Origin: Fusarium oxysporum f. sp. lycopersici 4287 | Lineage: Eukaryota; Ascomycota; Sordariomycetes; Hypocreales; Nectriaceae | Length of the DNA stretch: 64,000 bases | Direction: 5' to 3' | Assembly (NCBI RefSeq): GCF_000149955.1 | Contig: NC_030994.1 | Span: 1,466,151 to 1,530,150, forward strand | Part shown: positions 1 through 10,144 of the stretch, one piece after another | How positions within the stretch are numbered: position 1 is the first letter of the stretch | How the letters are laid out: each line of letters opens with the position of its first letter | Position numbers and translations under genes: made by a program | Notes under the pieces: generated by a model | Seen by the model: only the letters and a program-made list of their open reading frames with translations | The model's database searches: none | Told to the model about the DNA's origin: nothing

Positions 1-1659
1 GAGTCCGCGTATAGGTCAAGGTCGGTCTAGGAAGGACGGAAGTCGCAAATGGTGACGAGTCGTTGTAGAGAGAAAAAGGAACGTGTTTCTTGCTCAATCT
101 GTACGGCTCTTCTCCCGTATTTCAATGCAACGAAGAGATAAAGACGAAAATGGGAAGCAGAAGAAGAGCAATGAAGGAGAGTCGCGGATTGTGCGGGATC
201 GTCGCGTGCTGGAAAGTTGTATTAGAGGGAGATGCTAGTGGATAGTGGAGGTTGAGATTTTAAGGTGGCTAAGCCGAGGCGGGAAGGGATCTGATGATTG
301 GTCAGATTGGGAAATATGGGGGACTTACCTGACTTGGCTTGCCTTCCATCTCCATTCCGTCCATCATCTCAACGCCCGAAGCACTGTAAGCCAGTGCCAC
401 GCTGTTTGATGTTCTGTTATGCAGATGCCACTGGAATAGTTGTAGATTTTATATAAATGCACATGAAACTCATATTTAAGCTTATTGCGATAGAGTTTAA
501 CGGACCTGTTTCCCCCGGATTTACGTATATTTCTTCCTGTCGCACATGGCTTCGAATTCTTCCTCAGCCCCTCTACAAGCAGTCAACTTCCCACAATGTG
601 GAGAACAGATAGGCCTCCTGGCTCCGTGGGCTCCAAAATTGAGATTATCCAAGGGTCTCTCAGAGGATCTCATTACCTGCAGAGCTGACTTTAATGTGGC
701 GTTCGGTGACCCGCGGAGTCCATTGTTGTTCTGGGAACAGATACAGAGTAGGTAATTATCATTCCTTGACCGCTCCATGAGCTCTCCCGCTGGGTAATCT
801 TGTGATATCGATTTCACCATAATTTGTCTGATATTCTGCTTGATGCATCGTCATATAATGATTGCGGGGCCATACAAACTCTAAAAATTCAATCCAAGTT
901 TTTCTTAATCTCCGTGCCAGGCATAACATCCAATGTAAACATGTGAAGGAACGTGGTGCGATAGTGCAATCATCCCCTATCCCCCTATCGCTATCATCAT
1001 CCCATCTGCCATGATTCATGTCCTCTCCTCTCCCGAGCTTGCCGAGAATTGATGTTTTTCGCTTTGGCACGGGATTGTCTCAAGTCCATTCTCATTTGCA
1101 GGCGTTGCAGCTGACATGCATCACTACGTCATGCCGAACGTTATTTTCTATTTCAACCGTCAGCAAATGTAACCTCCAAACATTCTTCTCAACAGCCTCC
1201 GCTTACGAGGGGCATCAAATGGTTTGAGGCACCAGAGTTCATGTTTCCTGTCATTGCTAAAGAATATGTCCCTATGGTTGCACAACCGTTGATTTCATCT
1301 TATTGTTCTTATATAGTATATTTACCACAGTAACACACGCCATATTCGGGCATGTCCTTTTCAGGCGAAAAGGCCATTCTGACTATGAGTATCCATGTAT
1401 ACTTCCAATAGAGCATCTTGATTCTGCCCAATCCATTAATGCCGTTTCCCTCTTTCAAGGTCGACCCATCTAGTATATGTAGGATCCAATCCCAAGCATG
1501 GCGCCCATGTCTGTCCCCTCCCATCCCGTAGATATACACGCGAAACTCTACTACACTCATTCCTGGGGTATCATTCGTATAAATCATCCAGATGCTCATC
1601 AAAACAGAGAGCAGAAAACAACGCCTCGCTAAGTGCACAGCTATCAACACAAAGTGTTC
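1..1659. other. Left-edge non-coding stretch, possible 5' leader of a gene off the window
   Basis: No convincing coding region. On the minus strand, bases 1-290 are strongly pyrimidine-rich, as fungal 5' leaders often are. A good donor (CAG then GTAAGT, intron starting at 328) lies just upstream, with a possible acceptor ending at 291. This would fit a minus-strand gene whose coding part lies left of the window. The short reading frames at 521-1227 and 1309-1650 on both strands show no recognisable domain and are treated as chance. Confidence 0.3.
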
Positions 1660-3999
1660 TCAACTCGTCCGGTGGAGACCCGATGAGTCCGAATCTTGCC
1701 TCCGATGATCCAATGATGACCTGCCCGATAGTGATCCATCGTCAGAATCATCATAGTAATCTTCGTCGGGGGCCATTCTCGGTCGAACACCCCGCCATAG
1801 TGGTGGGTTGTTCGGTGGGATCGGCCCATCGCCTTGGCTGCCTGAGAACGCGCTTCGACTCCTGTCTAGTTGTGTAATTTCTCCTGTTGCGTCTCGCGAT
1901 GCGTTGCTAGGACTGTTCGTACTCCTGTTTTGGGACGTAAAAGGTTCCCGACCTGGCGAGCCCTGCTCTGCTGTGTTGAGCTCTTCTTCCTCGAGCACCT
2001 GCTGCAGCGCTGCTCCTCTTCGCGGAGGTGCCGGAATAACCGTTACAGGAAGACTCTCGGTATTGGGAGCTGTGCGCATGCGGTCCCGTAATTTCTCTGC
2101 TTGATTGGCCGCAAAATCTTCTAGGCGAGCTCTCAGATCCCATCGGCTCGAACTATTCGTCCTTCCTTCGCGCTCCGCGACTGGATTGTGATCTGATTGC
2201 TGGGTCATCTCCCTTGTCGCATCCTCACCCGAGTGACCAGACCTCGGGCCGGCAAATGCAAGACTTCGCCAACCGCCCTGAGCTGGCGAGTTTGTCGAGT
2301 TTGCTTCTAGATCGGCAGATTGTTGTGATGGCGATGACACGACATGTCCATTTTGTACAGAAGCTGGAGCTTGATTTGAAGAACTGGATTCGTCATGCAT
2401 GTGCTGACTTGGGGGAGTGCTGCTCTGTTGACTCAGATCGACCACACTCGGTTGCGGTAGAGGGTCTGGTGTTCGCGATGTGGTTTCTGAGGGTGCTTGA
2501 TATCTCACGGCATAAACCGTGCTGGCTGCGCTGGCGGTATCTGTTCGGCTAATAGGGGTCACAGCAGGCGCCGGGCGAGCTGGCCAGATGTTGGGCCGCA
2601 AACCTCTGCTTGTGCCTCTTTGTGTGGATTGGTCAGTAGTCTCGGCAAAAGCACCATTGCTCTGCCCTCGGTATCTGTTGGCAATGGAGGAAACAGTCGG
2701 CCAACCATTGGCAGCAGACGAAGACATTTGTTGTCGATCGCCGTCGCCACTACTTCCTGAGCTGCCTCCTTTTCGGCTCTTGCGATTGCGGAGCCATGGG
2801 AACTCGGATGCATTGATTTCGAGTGTATCGTCTCCATCAAAGACTTCACGTCCAAGTATGCCGTCCTTTTTCTCCTCTCGTTCTAGAGCCTCGATCCTTT
2901 CCACCCACTCCCAGACCACGACACTGGCAGCTGCAGCACCAACCCATCGCACGTAGTCTCCCCATCCAGTGAAATCAGGCTGAGAGATATCGAGAATGAA
3001 AAATACGACGGGAATCAGGATTGAAATAAGCGAGATGATGGCGACGAAGCTAATGTTCTTCATGAAGGGGTGGTAGAAAGAATAGCGCTTCTTCATTAGC
3101 GCATAGTAAACAACCCATGCTGCGTACAAGAGCCCGAGGGAGAGTTGAAACAGATAGCTGAGAGCGGGCACGGGATGAACAAAGTTTTTGGGTCGCGCGG
3201 TGGTGTTTATGCCATTTTCCGAGTATTTGAAACTGGTAATGGCACTGAAGACAACATCGAGAGTGATGAGTGCGAACGCGACCCATTTGATAATGATCTT
3301 TTCCCGGTGCCGGGGAAAGAGTCGGATTAGAGTCTGGGCCTGAGCCAACCATAGAAAAGTATCAGAGACGAGCCGGATAACTTTGAGTTCCACACTATTC
3401 ATCACCTCGTCCTGCAGTTGATTCGCGTTCTGGATCCCCCACATGTACTGACTTTTGGCAGCATGAAAGGTGTCAGCCGAGGCAATCGTTAGCGAGATAG
3501 CAACAGTCAAAGCTGCAACTTTCTGTAGCCATGGCCGGCCACCAATCGTGACACTGCTGGATGAGCTGTGAGTGAAAGCGGATCGTCGGCCCAGGTAAAC
3601 GATTCCTCCATCAAGAAACGACCGCGGTGTGACAAATAGCATAATAACGAGCATGTAAGCGGTAACGGTAGTCGCGGCAAGGGCGTAGCATATCGGAAAA
3701 GTAGAGGCGTAAAAGGGATCGCGGAAGTCGGAGAATTTGGGGCTGCTATCTGCTGGGTCATGCCGAGTGAGACTGCTCTCGTCGCCTGAAGCAGCAACCG
3801 TCACGGAGTACTCGGCTCGAGGCAAGAGATCGGGGGTCGGACATGGGACTTGATATACAGCCGGTTCGGTCAATGGTACAGGGACGCCGTCGAGTCCCAG
3901 TGTCATAACGCCACTGTCGGGCAGGAGAGTCGTCGTGCACAACGAAGGCAGCGCTGTGATGGTCGCGGAGACCATGTCGAGGGCGGCGGCAGCAGCCAT
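1660..3999 (-). CDS. palH: pH-response regulator protein PalH/Rim21
   Basis: A 779-residue single-exon membrane protein. PalH/Rim21 is the plasma-membrane sensor of the fungal Pal/Rim pathway: at alkaline pH it recruits arrestin PalF and ESCRT components, leading to processing of the transcription factor PacC/Rim101. The N-terminal ~100 residues look extracellular. About seven hydrophobic segments follow, near residues 101-123, 158-178, 205-228, 236-256, 278-300, 314-336 and 349-367. The WGIQNANQLQDE and LIRLFPRHREK stretches are typical of the family. A long Ser/Pro/Gln-rich cytoplasmic tail runs from about 370 to 779, as expected for the PalF-binding region. The start is the first ATG of the frame and the length fits the family. 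Neighbours are unrelated in function. Confidence 0.93.
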   Translation of the reverse strand: MAAAAALDMVSATITALPSLCTTTLLPDSGVMTLGLDGVPVPLTEPAVYQVPCPTPDLLPRAEYSVTVAASGDESSLTRHDPADSSPKFSDFRDPFYASTFPICYALAATTVTAYMLVIMLFVTPRSFLDGGIVYLGRRSAFTHSSSSSVTIGGRPWLQKVAALTVAISLTIASADTFHAAKSQYMWGIQNANQLQDEVMNSVELKVIRLVSDTFLWLAQAQTLIRLFPRHREKIIIKWVAFALITLDVVFSAITSFKYSENGINTTARPKNFVHPVPALSYLFQLSLGLLYAAWVVYYALMKKRYSFYHPFMKNISFVAIISLISILIPVVFFILDISQPDFTGWGDYVRWVGAAAASVVVWEWVERIEALEREEKKDGILGREVFDGDDTLEINASEFPWLRNRKSRKGGSSGSSGDGDRQQMSSSAANGWPTVSSIANRYRGQSNGAFAETTDQSTQRGTSRGLRPNIWPARPAPAVTPISRTDTASAASTVYAVRYQAPSETTSRTPDPLPQPSVVDLSQQSSTPPSQHMHDESSSSNQAPASVQNGHVVSSPSQQSADLEANSTNSPAQGGWRSLAFAGPRSGHSGEDATREMTQQSDHNPVAEREGRTNSSSRWDLRARLEDFAANQAEKLRDRMRTAPNTESLPVTVIPAPPRRGAALQQVLEEEELNTAEQGSPGREPFTSQNRSTNSPSNASRDATGEITQLDRSRSAFSGSQGDGPIPPNNPPLWRGVRPRMAPDEDYYDDSDDGSLSGRSSLDHRRQDSDSSGLHRTS

Positions 4000-6862
4000 G
4001 ATTGCGGCTGGCCGGTTATCCTATGAGGCAACACGCAACAGTATGGCCAGCCGCGAGCGACGAGGTTCGCAAGTTCAGTCGGGGCGAGGATTATGAATCG
4101 GGGGGTCGCTTAAGCGGTCGCCATGAGAGGCACGTTTCGAAGAGTAAGCGACGCGGTAGTTTCGACCGGCAGCAGCTCGTGTATTTCAGATATATCAATC
4201 TGAACCTGAATTCGACGAGACGTGGTAATTGTTGGAGATTATCGATTAAGAAAAACGAGTGTGTTCGGGGCGCGATTTGGGGGAGAGATCGTGGGGAAAG
4301 GAACAGGAGGATTCAAACGCGGATTGATTGGATCCGGTCTCCAGTTCCTGGCAAGTAGTGTCGGGGGCGTGATTGATTACGGCGGGCCCTTGACTGATAA
4401 TGGAAGGAGGCGGAGCTCGGGAGTTCTGAATCTCACGGAGATGAGAAATATGTGGTTGTGCAGGCGAAAGTAATCGAGAATGACACGGGGGGTCTAGAGT
4501 CGTGGTCGTAATACTGTACAACAGAGAGGCTGTGACGCTGGGCGCCGAGAAATCTTGGCCTTTTCCCACTGTCGATTGTCGCGTGGATGGTATGTATGCA
4601 GGAAGACCGGTCTCGGGGATCGGGCAACGTTAGGTGGCGATCTCGAAGGGTCGAAGAAGCCTCAAAGATGTTCAGAAGCTAAGGAGAAAAGGTTGAGTCT
4701 GGCCTCTGGGCAGAGAGAAATAAGCTCCTGGTCCGTTCGTCTCACCTCGTCGCGTGGTTGAGAAATTATGTTAGATTGTTTGTGGAACAGTATGACAGAG
4801 GGAAAATACTGGGGAAACTGGTTTATTTTGAGGATTTTAGTGACGGTTCATTCCATGGATGAGGTGGGCTATGGATGTTTCGTCTTCAAGCGACGCACTG
4901 TATGAACTGCTAGGTGCTGTCGATACCTGCAATCAGCTGTCTTTGGGCAATACAGATCTCGACTTTATTCATAGCCCATGATGATTTTATATAATTTAAA
5001 CTTAATCTCGAGTATCAATCATGTAGGAAATTCTAGCTTTCGTAGTGATTCTATCGTCAGTTCACATTTCTATGAGCTCGGCCGTGTGCCTTTGCAGCCA
5101 TAAGTGTTGTGTTTAAGTGACACCTCCTGGGCTGTCAGTGGCATGTGTGACTTTCTGGATGTGATTATAGAACAACTAAACCATCTTTGAGAAGGGCACT
5201 TGACCGATCATGAGATTGGAAGTCGGTTAAAGTTAAAATGTAATGAAGCATATGCACAACCGTTCTCGGTTCATCGGTTCATCGGTTGCCTGCAGTCAAA
5301 CTTTTGGACCGTTCATCATCAACGGCAATAACTTGCATCCGATGGCAGATGTTGTAGGTACTTACACATTCAGCCCTGTGGCTTAGTGGAATGGAATAGA
5401 ATGAAAGAACCCCCCGCCCTCTTTCAGCCCCCAAAACGCATCAATACCCTGATGTGCGCTCAATTTATCCCCTTTCGTCTCATCGCCAATTCTCTCAGTC
5501 AATGGTCAAACCAATGTGACCCCTCTTTGTGTCAAAGGAGTCAGGGTGCTGACAAGATCAGATATGCTTATTTTCTGGTGTGAATGAATAGAAAAAGTTA
5601 ACAAGCATTCGATATGATATATATTGCTAATAAACAGAGACTGGCTATGACTGTAACTATCAAACCTCTTTTGTTGCGCGCCTTGTTGTTCTGGACTGAG
5701 AGTGTCTGCTGTTTTCAACATCGAATGCCCACATTAAGTGCAGATGATAGAACCTCAGCCATCCGCACTGTGCACTCTGGGGAATTAGTACGGAAAAGAT
5801 CACCCGGGTTTCCCACAAAAGATCAAGATTGACCTTCGATAGTGTGATCCTTTAAGAACCTGAAACGGCCAATCAACGACCAGAGAGAGAGAGAGAGAGA
5901 GAGGTAAATGTTGCTGTAAATGATCCGAAAGAAGTTGACCAAAGATACCTGGCAACCTTGGTTTATATAACAGCCAAAGAGTCTTCACTCTTGAATATCT
6001 ACTGATCTACAGAGTATGATCACCAGCTTCATGTCGGCTCAGCCGATGAACCCAAACCTAAAAACAAACTTAAAATCAGACTAGGCTCTAGGAATTCTCC
6101 GACCGCGTGCTGTCTTTCCAACTGGAGCCAATCAATCGACTATTGCCCTGGCAAACAAAAATCAGAAGCGCTATTCTCAAGCTATTGATTGATTGCAGCT
6201 ATATAACTAATATCGGGCTATTTACTCTGTTTTGGCACAACATACCAGTCTAGGCACTATACTACCTGTAGATTGAATCATCAATATACAGTCAGTAACG
6301 TGACTCAAAATAAACCTGCTCGTTGGCATCCCCTTTCACAGGTTCTCACGTCATATAACAGCATTGGCACAAACCCAATCAAGCTTTTATAAAGTGCCAA
6401 GCCTGCACATGCACAAGGAATTCACAAAATGCTTGGCAAAGCTTAGTTTTCTCCCCGTAGCTTAACTTTAACTTGGCCTCTGTGCAACCTTCTCCATACT
6501 CTTGGCAAACTTGGCTCGTTCGTCAATCAATCTTCTATCAAAACACAAATAACCGCAGCTATGGATATTTTCACATTACAGCAATAGTGAAACCATCAAA
6601 AAGCTATATACATATAAAAAGCATCTTATTTCGACTGAACTCCTGGGTATTCGGTCCCTTCTTGACCTCAAATGTAATAATGCACCCTCCTAAGCGCCAG
6701 AATAAAACCCACCAAACGCCAAGTATTGTCGAAAATGCATCTTCCCATTTGCCGTTTCCCATGCAACAGGTAAAACAATCGCTGAACTTTTCGCTCTCTT
6801 TCGTTTCTTCTTCCCCTTCCTCATGTCATGGATCGATGTTCTCACTGGTTTCGTGCAGTACA
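4000..6862. other. Intergenic region between palH and EDC3
   Basis: About 2.9 kb upstream of palH and downstream of EDC3. It should hold the palH promoter at its left end. It contains a small direct repeat of CGGTTCAT near 5267-5290 and an AG microsatellite at 5882-5903. Short reading frames (4002-4358, 4555-4761, 5386-5583, 5614-5832) have no recognisable features. No RNA gene was recognised. Confidence 0.6.
5882..5903. repeat. (AG)11 microsatellite
   Basis: Eleven perfect AG units in intergenic DNA, with no coding overlap. A simple repeat of this kind is likely to vary in length between strains. Confidence 0.95.
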
Positions 6863-9122
6863 TTATTCCTCATCAGAGTCGGTTCCGTCCTGCTGTCCAT
6901 CCCGATACTTCATCTCCAGTAACCACTTCTCATCAAAGTCGATACCTCTTCGAATCTTGGTTCCAGCCTTCCTCCAGACGGCACTTCCCAGGCCAATATC
7001 CGCGATAAATAGACGCCATTCTTCTTCGTGTCCGGCGTTGTTCATGTTCTGAGGGTCATCCTCATCGGGTGGTGTCACGGCTTCGAGCAAGCCTCGCTTG
7101 GGAGCACCCATTGCAACAACGTATCGAGGCTTCACAAATAGACGGCTACCATCTATCACTGCCACTTTGCCGGAAGTTGGGTCGATCCCTGTTGGCACAT
7201 CGACCGATAGCACGAACGCTTCGTTCCGGTTCGCCCACTCCATCAACTCATACACAGCAGCCTGGTCACCAGTTCGCAGTTCTTCAAACGATATGGTCAA
7301 GCCCAGAAGAGCATCGATGATGAGTGATACTGAGACAGGTGAGCCTGATGATGATGCTTTGCGCAAATGCTCGAACAGATCTGCCTTGCTGAGAATTTTA
7401 CCACCAAAAGCTCGATAAAGTTGAATCTGTTGCCGCAGGTCCTCGAGCAAGTCTTTCTCGCGCTCAATACCCACTAAGCATACGAGTATGTTGACGTTTT
7501 TGTTCCGCAGATGGCGAGCAGCAGCAATAGCTCGGATACCCGATTTGTTATTTCCAGCCAGGATCACCACCACCGGACTCGTCAATGTAGCACTGGAGGA
7601 GGGATTCGCACCAGCAAGGCCGAACCGTACTTTGATAGCAGGGTCTGAAAGGGCTATCAGAGCAACCTCAGCAATACCTCGGCCTCCATTCTCGGCCATA
7701 AGTTGTTCTGTTAAGCCGATCTCGTTCGCTGCTATGTTTTCGAGATTAAGCATCTGCAAGGCTGAAACAGTTTCAAGACGCTTATGCGAAGGGACGAGGT
7801 ATAAGCCAGGCGGGTGACCTTGCTGTCTACTGTTAGTACTGCGAGATTCTGGTCGAGAGATCGACAACCGAGACAGGTGGCCTGCACGTACGCCAGAATT
7901 GACGCGGCTTAGCGGAAGGCCGCCAGATATTGCAACAGCACTCGCCTTGCGTGACTGTGATCTTCGTGAGGGACCCGATTTGCTATCAGCCCTCCTATTA
8001 CCTTGACCACTCCGAACATCCCGTCCAGAAAGCCTCTCAGCCTCGTTCAGTCCATCATCTGCCTCACTATTCCAGAAGTCTGCATCTTTCTTAGTTGAGG
8101 ACGGCAGGTCCAGTACATTTTCCGTGTAATGCAGGTTCTTTCCGCCAGCTGTGCCAGGCTTTGGTTTTCGATTGTGAGACACCAATCGGCTGGCATCGTC
8201 GATTTGATCCTCCTTCCTCATCTGATCAAAAATGGTACGCTTATCAAACTTTGCCAGGTTGTTTTCAAAATCGAACTCGCCCATCTCTTCTGTGACATCT
8301 TCGGATGCCCAGCCGTTATCGAGGATACCTTTGCGCCCCTTGGAGCTCTTTTTCAGAGAATGGAATGGTTGGAAAGATGATGTACTCTGCAGGATTGGTG
8401 TTTGCCTCCACCCCTTGCCTCGGCCACTGGCGGGTGAACCCTCAATAGCTTGACTATCATCCTCAGCACGCTGGCCCTTTCCTTGCTTGGACTGTCGAGA
8501 GCGTCGGTTGTGGTTGCTTTTCTTCTTGGCGGATCGCGGTGCCTGTCCTTCAATTGGCTGGCCATTGTCCATTTCTTGGACCGCTTCGTTGATGGCCAAA
8601 TTACTGACAGAACCAGTCAGATCGTGATCAGGGGTGGGTCTCCCCGGTGTTGAGACAGTGGCACTCATAGGAGCGACTTGTAGTTCAGCTCTTCCATCCT
8701 CCAATGGCACTTTTGAGTCGGAGCCTGTCGGCGTTAATGCTGCTGGCGGTCTTCCCAGACTTAGGATCGCAGGGTCTACAAAAGCAGGTTGCGGTGGTGG
8801 TTGCGAAATGAAAGGCGCAGCGATGGATTCGGCTGGAGCAGGCGTATATGTCGCTGGCCTGTCGTTCTTGACTTCAGCAAGATCGGCGATGTTAGCGGCG
8901 TGGACCTGCAAGTGAGGAAGCCATTGTTTGGTATCCGAGACGAACACTACAACTCAGGAATTAGCATCTTTCTTGGAAGCGTAGGGATAGAATTCTGTGT
9001 GTACCGTTAGTCAATGTTAAGCCGCTTCCTGCCTGGACATTGCCAACTGTCCCCGTCAGTTCGCTCCCAGGAGGGTCCCTTAACACCACCCGCATATGCA
9101 AGCCGATGAACTGGGTTGCCAT
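6863..9122 (-). CDS. EDC3: Enhancer of mRNA-decapping protein 3 (Edc3)
   Basis: Two exons: 9122-9005 and 8946-6863. The intron 9004-8947 has a GTACAC donor, a GCTAAT branch site and a TTGTAG acceptor. The product is 733 residues. Edc3 is a P-body scaffold that binds the Dcp2 decapping enzyme and RNA helicase Dhh1. The first exon encodes most of an LSm domain (residues 1-39, ending SGLTLTN), which continues into exon 2. An FDF domain lies at about 245-290 (EFDFENNLAKFD), after a basic disordered linker. A YjeF_N Rossmann-like domain fills about 430-720 (AGNNKSG, IDALLG, SVDVPTGIDP). The length and domain order match fungal Edc3. The start ATG at 9122 is chosen because it gives the LSm sequence MATQFIGLHMRV. 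A three-codon upstream ORF lies at 9218-9207. The exon 2 frame alone would lack the LSm part. Confidence 0.93.
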
Positions 9123-10144
9123 GTTTGCTAAGATTTCGCGATTTATATGATTGGAAAAAGGTTGTATTCCTCGGCACAAATTATTGGATAGGGCAGATCG
9201 GCAAAGTCAAGATGTCATTAACGTCCTTTGACAAGGTTTTGAAGACCAATCCTCAGTCGCGCAGAGTCGAGACCCCGAGAGTTATATGTTACTTTGTTGA
9301 GTGAACAAGTACTGCTCTTGTTTCGAAGTAGAGGCGAGAGGACCGGGTGGTTGGGTTCGTCGACGGAGTGACTGATTACAGGCGAGTTTCGAAGCGGCGG
9401 GATGGGGTAAAACGAGGGGAGATCGAGACTTGGGGCCCGGCTACGAAATGGTGCGAGGTTCGAAAAGTGGCAGTTGCAAAGCTCGAACTCTCCGAATTCT
9501 ATGCCGTATGCGATAAGGTATTGCTGCAGGCGTTTCGGCGAGTTTTCGTATTGCGATTTAATGTTGTGTGATGCGGGCTTGTTCTTGGTGGGAGAACTTC
9601 CATTTCAACATGGGGCAAGCTAGGGAAGTTCGCGTGGGAACAAAGTTGCCAATCTTGTTATCGATAAGGTGGTTCCCCTCGGTGTGCGTCACAACTTACC
9701 TTACCTTTCAGCCTCGCTTGTTTGTGTTTGCAACCGCGGTAAGCATCGCTTGATTGGATGACTTATCAATGAGATTGGTTCTCTTACCTTAGGTATGCTC
9801 AGACTCATGAGGAGACTTGTCTGTGCTGAACGCAAAAAGCCAGTTGAGCAAATGTTTCGGCATTATTACTATGTAGGCCTGATGGTCACAGCAGATGCCA
9901 TAATTAACAGAGCGGTTCATCATTTATATTATCATAACTTGGTGCATACAAGTCTCAATATCTACTGGGCCTTTGGTGTATCTATCCCGACCAGATTGCC
10001 CTTCTCAGACACCTTAACGCCTTTCCCATGGTTATCCGCATCTATCGAAACTACGCGTTTCGACTAATTCTTCCGTATCATACAATGGTATCGATAGATT
10101 GTAAGCTCTTTAGCATGTAAATGTAACCCCACCAGCTCGAAAAC
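9123..10144. other. Intergenic region between EDC3 and PIF1
   Basis: About 1 kb holding the EDC3 promoter (right of 9122 on the minus strand) and the 3' flank of PIF1. Three or four short reading frames occur (9347-9571, 9568-9753, 9795-10067) without recognisable features. No RNA gene was seen. Confidence 0.6.

Noticed and set aside
4002..4761. Several plus-strand frames of 68-118 codons upstream of palH
   Set aside because: Overlapping, unrelated in composition to neighbouring genes and without start context or domain; likely chance.
6473..6922. 149-codon plus-strand frame at the 3' end of EDC3
   Set aside because: Overlaps the conserved Edc3 C-terminus on the other strand and shows no domain.
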